Origin: Bacteroidota bacterium
GTDB taxonomy: Bacteria > Bacteroidota > Bacteroidia > Flavobacteriales > Crocinitomicaceae
Length of the DNA: 25,496 bases
Reading direction: 5' to 3'
NCBI GenBank assembly: GCA_029558435.1
Contig: JAKQEZ010000347.1
Span: 1-25,496, forward strand
Shown: positions 14,095 to 22,066 of the stretch, in pieces
How the letters are laid out: every line of letters begins with the position of its first letter
Numbering within the stretch: the first letter of the stretch is position 1
Program-made: the position numbers and the translations under genes
Notes under the pieces: generated by a model
Databases searched by the model: none
What the model was told of the DNA's origin: nothing
Seen by the model: only the letters and a program-made list of their open reading frames with translations

Positions 14095-17000
14095 CTATCG
14101 CATCAACGTGATGTTTCCTTTAATGATGTTGCTTCCACCATCAATACAATCAACTTCTAAATAATAGTCATAAACATCTGGGTCCAATTGCTTACCTCTA
14201 AAAACTCCGTTCCAGCCTACATGTCGGTCTGTTGTTTCAAAAACCAACTCGCCCCAACGGTCATAAATTCTGAACAAAATGCCTTTTACCATTGCACCGT
14301 ATACATAAAGAATGTCGTTTTCGCCATCATTATTAGGTGTAAATGCATTGGGAACAAATACAAATGGTTCTGCACAAACAAATGGATATGCTTTCACCCA
14401 AACTGTATCACTCTTCGTGCAAACGCCATCTGTAATAAAAACGGTATAATTTGTTGTTTCACTAACCGTTGCTGTTGTAGATTGAGAAGTTGGATTTTTC
14501 ACTCCCAAGGATGGCATCCAAATATAACTATAGCCGTTTGGTTGAACATTCAAAACTGTTTCTCCGTTAAATGGTACCACATTCGGCTCTGCCCAAGCAT
14601 GAATAAGCGAATCTGGAATGTTGCCAACTGCAATCCAAATTGAATCTTCGGCAACACAACCATTTGTGGCAGTTGCTGTAACATACACGTATTGTGAAGA
14701 GGTAGGCGCAACAACAACTTGGTTGGTTCCTTGACCACTTACAATTCCATCTGTAGCCGACCAAGTATATGTAAAATTGATTAATGGATTAGTGCTTTGT
14801 GCTGTCAGAGTTGTAGATTGCCCCAAACACAAGGTATCATTGCCCGACAATTGCACACTTGAACCAATAAAATCCACTCTTACACTGTCAATTTTTGAAC
14901 ATCCGGGGTTTTCTACTTTAACATAATAGGTAATCGGACCGTTTGGAGTTACAACAAAATTGGAATCCGCTGGATTGGTATTTAAAACTGGTGTAAAACT
15001 CAAATTATCGCTCCATGTAAAATTGGTAGCCGTTCCGTTTGTAAAAGCAGTTAAAGTTAATGGAGATGGAACACATAAAACTTGATCGGGAGTTGTGGTT
15101 AATTGCAAAGAATCGGTAACAGTGATAGTAATCGCTGCGCTGTCTGTCATCAAACAAATGCTGTCTGTAACAAACAATTCTACAACATAACTTCCTGGTG
15201 TTGAGTAGGTAATGGTTGGATTAAAAATCACCGAAGTGGTATCGCCATTTCCAAAATCCCATAAATACGAGTCAGAAGCCGATGAAAAATTACTCAATGT
15301 TACTGTAAATGGTGCGCAACCAATAATTTTATCGGGTGTAAATTCAGCATCGGGCATTAGATTAAAATCAAACTTAAACACCAAATTATTGCAATTGGTA
15401 CATAAATTGGCATTTGAGTGAGCCCCTGGTGTTGTAGGGAAATCACTATGACCTCCACAACCGCCACAAACTGATTGATAAACGATTCCATTTTTATCAA
15501 AGCGAGAAGTTCCTCCGTCCACATGTTCATTAGACTGATTTCCACCAATATAACTTGCATACAAAACACTTGAAAAATCGCGTTTCAATACAAATAAATA
15601 AAAGTCAAATCCATTGGGTGGATTGGATTGAAAAGCATCTGCTGTAACTGGCATTCCAGACAAACCCGAAGGTTGCAAAATATTGGCTCCCCACCCACTT
15701 GTATAAACGTTACCGCAAATATCCACCATAAATGCCGAAGGTGAAATGTTGATTGTAGGCGTACCATTCCCAAAAACTGTCGAGTTTTCAACTCCTGTCA
15801 ATGTTTCGTTTAATTTTGCAATAAACTGTGAACTACCAGCATTGGAATAACCAGAATTTACAACTGGAAACAGACCTCCTGCACTTTGTCCCAAAACAAA
15901 AACTTTGTCATTTCTATCTATTTCCACAAAAAATACTTGGTCTAAGTTGGGCGTTCCCACATACGTTGCTTGTGTTATTGTTTGACCATTGGGTGTTAAT
16001 TTAAACACAAAACCATCGCCTTTCCCTCCATTGTAGGCACTTTGCCAACCTCCAGCAGTTCCCGGAATGTCATTAGAACTAGTACCACCGCCAACTACAA
16101 CATTATACGATGAATCGATTTTAACGGAATAACAAGCATCATTATTTGAACCGCCATAATACGACGACCACAACAAACTCGATAAATTAGAATTTAATTT
16201 AAAAACAACACCATCTTGCTGTCCTGCCAATGCTGGTTGAAATGCATTTAATGTTGGGAAATTTGTAGAACGCGTGCACGATGCCACTAAACAATTATCA
16301 AATTGATCCAACATAATTTCTCCTCTAAATTGATCGCCATAATTATTGGTCAAAGAATCATAAGAGGCATAGGAGCTATAATTCCCTGAAGTCAATTTGT
16401 AGTTCAATCCATCGTTTGCTGAACCTCCCATATAGGTTGAACCCATTAAATTATGACCATTTGCTGATAATTTGGCTACATAAATATCCGACCCGTTTGA
16501 AGAATAATAAACTCCGTTGTAATAAAAATTTGAACCAGGTGTGCCCCCCCCATGCGTTGTTTGATATCCATTTACAATTGGAAAATCAGTGCTTGAAGTA
16601 GCGCCAAACAAATACAAATTATCGTTTTTATCGGCAATTAAACTATGAACGGTTTCTGTTCCGTTGGTGTTATCGCCCCCTCCCAAAAAAGTAGTCCACA
16701 ACATGGTGGTTCCATCAGGCGAATATTTTGAAATAAATACATCGGTAATTCCATAACCTGCACCTGTTGCAACTGTAAAATTGGATGTAACATCATAAGC
16801 ATTGGCATCTGGTGTTGGATAACTATTCCCATAAATTGTTCCTCCAGAATAGGCACATCCATCGTGAGCATAAGTGGCCGTCATCCCAAAATTATCAGTA
16901 ACAGAACCACTGTAGGTTGCAAAAACCAAGGTAGGATCAATCACTAATTGCACTGTTGGATCGTAATTTCCGATCTGAAAACTTAGCTGATTGCCATTCA

Positions 17001-17658
17001 ACACAAAGGCACAAGCAACTTGAATAATTTTTCCATTTTTGATTTGATAGGCATACGGCTTTTCTTCTAATAATTGCCCAGCAACAGTAACTACATTCAG
17101 ATTTCCTTTTTTATCAATAAACACCTTGTTACTCCCAGCAATTTCTATTTTAATTTGATTGGGATCAACCTGTGGGCGTACGTGAAATTCATATTTTAAT
17201 TGTTGTTCAGATTCGATTAATTTCAAATCAATTCCATCGTATAAATTTCCTAACGTTGCTTCTGAATAACCTCTAACATCACTAGCCCATTTGGAGGGAT
17301 TGTTGCCAATAAAATAGTTGTAATAAGCTGCTGTTTTTCCTTCTTTGTTTATTGAAGTGACAAGGTTAGAATTCAAAAAATTAAAATGCACAACTTGCTG
17401 CTTGTTTTCATTATTTGCAACAAAAGATTTTCCTAAATGAGCATTTTTTGTGGCGCTGTAATCTTGAAAATGGAATACAAATTTATGCTGTTGTATCCAC
17501 ATATTGCCCCCTTGAAAACTCGATTTAAACAAAACTTGATCGTTCCATTGCCCCTTATTCTCAATAAACGAATAATAAATTGAATGCGGATGCTTCACTT
17601 CTTGAGCGTTTAGCTGAATTGAAACAAACAACATTAAAAGAAAAATACAAATTTTCAT
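14095..17658 (-). CDS. Large secreted SBBP/PKD surface protein with T9SS type B sorting domain
   Basis: A 1187-aa exported protein. Signal peptide 1-18 (IFLLMLFVSIQLNA, cut before Q). Residues about 25-240 match the N-terminal beta module of SBBP proteins (FIENKGQWNDQVLF ... YDPTVQLVIDPTLVFATYSGS; DUF7948-type). A beta-propeller-like region of SBBP repeats follows (recurrent W-T/S-T-[FY]-[LM]-GG motifs and DNLYLFGAT, to about 780), then a PKD domain (AEFTPDKIIGCAPFTVTL ... YLWDFGNGDT, about 775-855) and two Ig-like segments. The C-terminus (last about 89 residues, FVFVPNAFTPNNDGENDILYVYG ... RIYDRWGELVF ... GNITLM) is the gliding-motility-associated/type B sorting domain used by the type IX secretion system. 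It probably acts at the cell surface or as an adhesin. An eight-base G run in the coding strand (16544-16551) encodes a Gly-Gly-Gly. Confidence 0.9.
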   Translation of the reverse strand: MKICIFLLMLFVSIQLNAQEVKHPHSIYYSFIENKGQWNDQVLFKSSFQGGNMWIQQHKFVFHFQDYSATKNAHLGKSFVANNENKQQVVHFNFLNSNLVTSINKEGKTAAYYNYFIGNNPSKWASDVRGYSEATLGNLYDGIDLKLIESEQQLKYEFHVRPQVDPNQIKIEIAGSNKVFIDKKGNLNVVTVAGQLLEEKPYAYQIKNGKIIQVACAFVLNGNQLSFQIGNYDPTVQLVIDPTLVFATYSGSVTDNFGMTATYAHDGCAYSGGTIYGNSYPTPDANAYDVTSNFTVATGAGYGITDVFISKYSPDGTTMLWTTFLGGGDNTNGTETVHSLIADKNDNLYLFGATSSTDFPIVNGYQTTHGGGTPGSNFYYNGVYYSSNGSDIYVAKLSANGHNLMGSTYMGGSANDGLNYKLTSGNYSSYASYDSLTNNYGDQFRGEIMLDQFDNCLVASCTRSTNFPTLNAFQPALAGQQDGVVFKLNSNLSSLLWSSYYGGSNNDACYSVKIDSSYNVVVGGGTSSNDIPGTAGGWQSAYNGGKGDGFVFKLTPNGQTITQATYVGTPNLDQVFFVEIDRNDKVFVLGQSAGGLFPVVNSGYSNAGSSQFIAKLNETLTGVENSTVFGNGTPTINISPSAFMVDICGNVYTSGWGANILQPSGLSGMPVTADAFQSNPPNGFDFYLFVLKRDFSSVLYASYIGGNQSNEHVDGGTSRFDKNGIVYQSVCGGCGGHSDFPTTPGAHSNANLCTNCNNLVFKFDFNLMPDAEFTPDKIIGCAPFTVTLSNFSSASDSYLWDFGNGDTTSVIFNPTITYSTPGSYVVELFVTDSICLMTDSAAITITVTDSLQLTTTPDQVLCVPSPLTLTAFTNGTATNFTWSDNLSFTPVLNTNPADSNFVVTPNGPITYYVKVENPGCSKIDSVRVDFIGSSVQLSGNDTLCLGQSTTLTAQSTNPLINFTYTWSATDGIVSGQGTNQVVVAPTSSQYVYVTATATNGCVAEDSIWIAVGNIPDSLIHAWAEPNVVPFNGETVLNVQPNGYSYIWMPSLGVKNPTSQSTTATVSETTNYTVFITDGVCTKSDTVWVKAYPFVCAEPFVFVPNAFTPNNDGENDILYVYGAMVKGILFRIYDRWGELVFETTDRHVGWNGVFRGKQLDPDVYDYYLEVDCIDGGSNIIKGNITLMR

Positions 17659-17725
17659 GGAGTAGTACCTTTTTTGCTAATATACTATTTTTTTATAAGA
17701 CGAAAAAAAAATGCAAAAGTTCCTA

Positions 17726-18796
17726 CTAATCTTCTTCTAACTCTAAATCTTCGTTTTTAGTGTAATTGCGCCACTTTTCCAATATTTGCTGATATCCAGC
17801 AGGCAACTCCGAGTTGAATTGCATGAATTCATTTTTGGTAGGATGCATAAACCCTATTGTTTTGGCATGCAGCGCTTGACCAGCAATTAAATCAAAGCAA
17901 TTTTGAATAAACGTTGCGTATTTATTGCTAGTTGTACCTTTCAAAATTTTATCGCCTCCGTATTCCAAATCGTTGAATAAAGTATGTCCAATGTGTTTCA
18001 TGTGAACACGGATTTGGTGCGTGCGACCAGTTTCTAACTTACATTCTACCAACGTTACCAAGCCAAAACGTTCTAAAACTTTGTAATGCGTAACGGCATG
18101 TTTTCCATGATCTCCCTCAGGATACACCATAAACACTTTTCGATTTTTTAAAGAACGACCGATGTGACCAGTAACCGTTCCATCTTCTTTTACATCGCCC
18201 CACACTAGTGCCCAGTACCTGCGTTCTACCGTTCTGTCAAAAAATTGTTTTGCCAAATGGTTAAGTGCATATTCTGTTTTTGCAACAACCAACAGTCCAG
18301 TTGTATGTTTATCCAATCGGTGCACCAAACCTGGTCGACCATAATAATCTTGCGTTCGATGGGGTAAATTTTCGATGTGATGTACCAATGCGTTAACCAA
18401 CGTTCCACGGTAATTTCCTAATCCCGGATGAACAACCATATCAGCTGGTTTGTTAACGATGAGTAAATCATCATCTTCGTAGGGGATTTCAACTGGAATA
18501 TCTTCTGGAATCAAATCCAATTCCTGAGCAGGAAAAGGCAAAACCAACGAAATTACATCATTGGGTTTAACTCTATAATTTTGTTTTACTTTATTGCCAT
18601 TAACAATGATAAAACCGCTTTTGGCTGAATTTTGAATACGATTTCGCGATGTATTGGGCAATCTGTCCATCAAATATTTGTCAATCCGAATCATCACTGT
18701 GCCCGGATCCACAACTACACGATGGTGCTCATATAATTCTTCCTCTTCGCCTAACTCTAACTGTTGTTTTTCTTTCTCGTCGATGTTTAATTTCAT
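17726..18796 (-). CDS. rluD: RluD-type 23S rRNA pseudouridine synthase
   Basis: A 356-aa RluA-family enzyme that isomerises uridine to pseudouridine in 23S rRNA (RluD type would act at helix 69; the exact target cannot be proved here). An acidic N-terminal extension (1-30) is followed by an S4 RNA-binding domain (about 35-85: RIDKYLMDRLPNTSRNRIQ ... FIIVNGNKVKQNYRVKPND) and the catalytic domain with HRLDKHTTG at 159-167 (D162 catalytic), followed by GRTHQIRVHM. The gene begins with an ATGA overlap with the stop codon of the T9SS protein gene, so it is translationally coupled to it, and closes a PASTA - T9SS protein - rluD run. PASTA and rluD neighbours are known from other Bacteroidota. Confidence 0.92.
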   Translation of the reverse strand: MKLNIDEKEKQQLELGEEEELYEHHRVVVDPGTVMIRIDKYLMDRLPNTSRNRIQNSAKSGFIIVNGNKVKQNYRVKPNDVISLVLPFPAQELDLIPEDIPVEIPYEDDDLLIVNKPADMVVHPGLGNYRGTLVNALVHHIENLPHRTQDYYGRPGLVHRLDKHTTGLLVVAKTEYALNHLAKQFFDRTVERRYWALVWGDVKEDGTVTGHIGRSLKNRKVFMVYPEGDHGKHAVTHYKVLERFGLVTLVECKLETGRTHQIRVHMKHIGHTLFNDLEYGGDKILKGTTSNKYATFIQNCFDLIAGQALHAKTIGFMHPTKNEFMQFNSELPAGYQQILEKWRNYTKNEDLELEED

Positions 18797-21066
18797 TTTG
18801 ACTTCACCACTTTATATGTTTTCGAAAAATCAGTAGAAGTTTTCACAAAGTAAATGCCATCAGGATGATTGGACAAATCAAATTTATTGGTTGTAGAGGT
18901 TGTTACTAATTCTCCCATCAAAGAATAAACATACACCTCTCCAACAGGAATATTGGATTGAATATTAAATTCTCCGCTTGATGGATTGGGATAAATAATA
19001 ACCTCTGCTAAAGTTGATGCTACTAATTCTGGCAATCCAAGTTCTCCATCCAACGAGGTTGAGAAGATGGGACGTATCATCACCGAACCTTCAATTTGCG
19101 ATTGTAACCAAGTTGCACCATTATCCACACTATAATAGGTGTTTTGATGTTTATCGGTGTTTTGATCCAATCCTACACCTAAACGCATTGCATCAATTTG
19201 TTTCCAACCAATGTAGAATGTTCCAGACACAGGCACTTTTAAAGTATCTTGTGTTAAATAGGTTACAAATGCATTTTTTCCATAACCATAGGATGGTTGG
19301 CGCAAATTCAACGAATTATCTTGATACAACACGGCTCCTGGTTTTCCACCGTTATCTGCCCAAATAGTCAACTGAAACAATTTGTTGGTAACATCATTTA
19401 CTGTTGGTACAAAATGAATGTAAGCACCAATTACAGAGTCAGCCTCGTAGGGCACGTATTTTATGGCCAATTGCGACTGCGCACCTTGTGGTCCATAAGC
19501 CAATTCGGCACTTCCATCGTCGTAGGAATAGTAATTACCAAAATATTGGGTTGAATAAGTCGTGTCATTTGGCAAAAAGTTAGAACCTACTGGCACAGAA
19601 ACACTGGTTATGATGTCAAATGTTTGTTGATTTCCTGTTTTTGTTGGGTCAAACTGAAAAGAAGACACATCGTGATTGGAATGATAGGTCGTGCGTGGTT
19701 GGTAATCTGGAATGGGTTGTGTTGGCGGATTGTAGTTTGCAATAATTTGTCCGTTTAAGTTAACAACTCCTTCACTCGTTCCGTTGTATTTCACCTCTAT
19801 TCTACCACCTCCGGCAGATGTAATATTTGCTCCTCCGTTCAAATAGCTGTTTCTAACTGTTAACGGAACTTCGATTGATGTTTTATTGGTTGGATTGTTT
19901 TTATAATGGTCCCAAGGCACAGATGTGTAATCTTTTAACAAAGTAACAGTTGGATAAGACATTGCAAAATCTTCAATCAACGTATCTTGATAACCCGAAA
20001 ATGCTCTAACTTTCACATAATCTATGTGAAAATGATCAAGAGATCCCGATAATCCTCCATAATTTTTAAATCGAAACTGAAATCCATCGTTGAAATAAGC
20101 TGGATTGTCAATCACCACTTGTGCAACGTTAAATTCATTGACAGTTCCTCCATTGGTACTCCACTGCCATCTCCATTGTTGTGCTGTTGCATCGTAATAT
20201 TCCAATATCAATGAATCTTGTGATTCTGGAGCATCTCCCCAACCTTGCTTTTGGTATAAAAATGTGATATACAAACTATCTGCAGGTGTATTTCCAGATA
20301 AATCAATTGGTTTTGAAGTTAAAAAATCAGCTTCACCTGCCAATGCAGTTCCCATTTGATAGGGATAGCCTTTGTTGTCAATGCCATCAAAAGTCATTAC
20401 CCCAATCGACCAAGGGTCTTTTGCAAAACGGTAGTTGTGATAGGCATAATCGTCTATCCAATATTTTGTTGGATCAACTATATGAGCAAAGAAAACACGA
20501 GCTGAATCTTGTGTTAAATCTGGTCCCACAATCCAAACTGTATCTGGTGTATCTGCAATTCCAATAGTATCAAAAATAAAATAAGGCGGATAACCAGTAG
20601 AAGTCTGATATTGAACAGGGTAATTAGTCAAATCACCCACTTGAATTGATTTACCAGCAAAATTAGTTATTGTTGACTGAGCTGTATTGATATCATACGT
20701 TTTGCGGAATGTTTGTTGCGTTGTGTAAACAGAATCAACATGCAACGGAACATTAGTCATATCTTTTAAACGATAATACAAAGTTGACGTCACACCTGGA
20801 TCGGTGTATCCTGCATTGTATTGTTGAATTTTATTCGAAGAAAAATCATCAAATAATGGGATATTTAACGTATCCACTGTATAAATAAACGTGCTATCGA
20901 TAGACGAACCACTTTTAAGTTGAAATTGCGATTTTGTGGCATTCAATAATTCAACATTATGCGTTATCGGCATTACTCCTTCTCCATTATTTTGAGAAAA
21001 TGCAAGCGATGTAGTTAGCAAGCCAAACGATAAAACGATGTGATTAATTTTCATAGTTCTTCCCAT
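18793..21066 (-). CDS. Secreted protein with T9SS type A sorting domain
   Basis: A 757-aa exported protein. The signal peptide is IVLSFGLLTTSLAFS, cut about residue 25. The central part is beta-rich with no enzyme motif I recognise; segments such as IDLSGNTPADSLYITFLYQKQGWGD and FRFKNYGGLSGSLDHFHIDYVKV look like a jelly-roll binding module. The last 68 residues (IIYPNPSSGEFNIQSN ... VYSLMGELV ... LSNHPDGIYFVK ... YKVVKSK) form a canonical type A C-terminal sorting domain, so the protein should cross the outer membrane by T9SS. The ATG at 21066 overlaps the PASTA stop as TAATG; an ATG four codons later (21054) also gives a good signal peptide. The gene sits between PASTA and rluD, coupled on both sides. 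Confidence 0.88.
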   Translation of the reverse strand: MGRTMKINHIVLSFGLLTTSLAFSQNNGEGVMPITHNVELLNATKSQFQLKSGSSIDSTFIYTVDTLNIPLFDDFSSNKIQQYNAGYTDPGVTSTLYYRLKDMTNVPLHVDSVYTTQQTFRKTYDINTAQSTITNFAGKSIQVGDLTNYPVQYQTSTGYPPYFIFDTIGIADTPDTVWIVGPDLTQDSARVFFAHIVDPTKYWIDDYAYHNYRFAKDPWSIGVMTFDGIDNKGYPYQMGTALAGEADFLTSKPIDLSGNTPADSLYITFLYQKQGWGDAPESQDSLILEYYDATAQQWRWQWSTNGGTVNEFNVAQVVIDNPAYFNDGFQFRFKNYGGLSGSLDHFHIDYVKVRAFSGYQDTLIEDFAMSYPTVTLLKDYTSVPWDHYKNNPTNKTSIEVPLTVRNSYLNGGANITSAGGGRIEVKYNGTSEGVVNLNGQIIANYNPPTQPIPDYQPRTTYHSNHDVSSFQFDPTKTGNQQTFDIITSVSVPVGSNFLPNDTTYSTQYFGNYYSYDDGSAELAYGPQGAQSQLAIKYVPYEADSVIGAYIHFVPTVNDVTNKLFQLTIWADNGGKPGAVLYQDNSLNLRQPSYGYGKNAFVTYLTQDTLKVPVSGTFYIGWKQIDAMRLGVGLDQNTDKHQNTYYSVDNGATWLQSQIEGSVMIRPIFSTSLDGELGLPELVASTLAEVIIYPNPSSGEFNIQSNIPVGEVYVYSLMGELVTTSTTNKFDLSNHPDGIYFVKTSTDFSKTYKVVKSK

Positions 21067-21851
21067 TATTTAGTAGCATGAATGGTAATTGTTGCTCCTC
21101 CAGAAATATTAGCTCCTTCAATAAATTCTGGGCTTTGAGAAGAAACAACAGCAGAACAAGAATCAGCACTTGTTGCACATCCCACACAATTCACAATTAA
21201 ATTTACATTCATATCAGGAGTTAAACGGTTTTTTGCATCACATATTGTTAACCCTACCAAATTTGGAAGCATAAATTGTTCGTCAGCCGAGCGTTTTCCA
21301 ACCACTAATGTGATTGTAGCTCCCATTGAAACCTTAGTTTTATTGTCTATTACTTTGCCTTTATACAATTGTTTGATAACCGCACCAGCCGACTCTGTAG
21401 AAGGCACATATTCCACTACATATTTAAAACCTCTATTTTTCAATATACTTTCAGCAAAACGTTGTGATTTATCCACACAATTAGGAACTTCAACCATTTG
21501 CGATTTTAAAGAAACCTTGATGCGAATTGTTCTACCACTTTTTACCGCCAATTTTGATTTTGAAGTTGGAAGTGGATCTTGAAAAAGAATGGTACCTTCT
21601 GGTTTAGATGGATCATATACCGATTCTGATACTTCGTATTCCAACCCTAATTCTTCCATTAACTGAGCAATTTGCCCCACATTCTTATCAATCAAATTAG
21701 GAACTACTACTTTTTCTCCATGGTTAGTAAAAAAACTTAGATATAAATTGAGAACGAATCCAATGATGATGAATATTAAAACAATTGCTCCAATATTTTT
21801 CAAGAATTGCTTTGTAAACACGAAGTTTTTAATCTTTTGCGATAATCCCAT
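21066..21851 (-). CDS. PASTA-domain membrane protein
   Basis: A 261-aa protein with a short cytoplasmic N-terminus, one membrane helix (about residues 19-41, NIGAIVLIFIIIGFVLNLYLSF) and three PASTA domains in the periplasm (about 46-113, 115-186 and 192-260), each opening with the VPN or LPN-type strand (VVVPNLIDK, VEVPNCVDK, FMLPNLVGL). In Gram-positive bacteria PASTA domains sit on penicillin-binding proteins and Ser/Thr kinases and bind peptidoglycan fragments; here there is no kinase or transpeptidase domain, so it is probably a wall sensor or scaffold. It has a good -7 box at 21876-21883 and heads a three-gene coupled operon. Confidence 0.9.
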   Translation of the reverse strand: MGLSQKIKNFVFTKQFLKNIGAIVLIFIIIGFVLNLYLSFFTNHGEKVVVPNLIDKNVGQIAQLMEELGLEYEVSESVYDPSKPEGTILFQDPLPTSKSKLAVKSGRTIRIKVSLKSQMVEVPNCVDKSQRFAESILKNRGFKYVVEYVPSTESAGAVIKQLYKGKVIDNKTKVSMGATITLVVGKRSADEQFMLPNLVGLTICDAKNRLTPDMNVNLIVNCVGCATSADSCSAVVSSQSPEFIEGANISGGATITIHATK

Positions 21852-21875
21852 TGCCTTTTTTCATTATAAAAAAAA

Positions 21876-21883
21876 CAAAGATA
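21876..21883 (-). promoter_or_regulatory. -7 promoter box of the PASTA operon
   Basis: Minus strand TATCTTTG, perfect TAnnTTTG, 25 bases before the PASTA ATG. The -33 box is weak. Confidence 0.45.
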
Positions 21884-22022
21884 GAATTTCTTATTTAAAA
21901 CAGTTAATTCATTCATTAGTTTTTAAAAATCAAAAAACCACAAAAAATTGAATTTCTTAACTAAAAATAAAATTTGTTTATATTTTTTTTCGAATTAATG
22001 GTGCTATCACATTTGTAAATTC

Positions 22023-22030
22023 TATATTTG
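22023..22030 (+). promoter_or_regulatory. -7 promoter box of secDF
   Basis: TATATTTG, perfect TAnnTTTG, 36 bases before the secDF ATG at 22067. The divergent region 21852-22066 (215 bp) also holds the PASTA promoter. No -33 box is clear. Confidence 0.45.
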
Positions 22031-22066
22031 CGACTTTGTAAATTAAATAAAACGAAATAAACTAAC

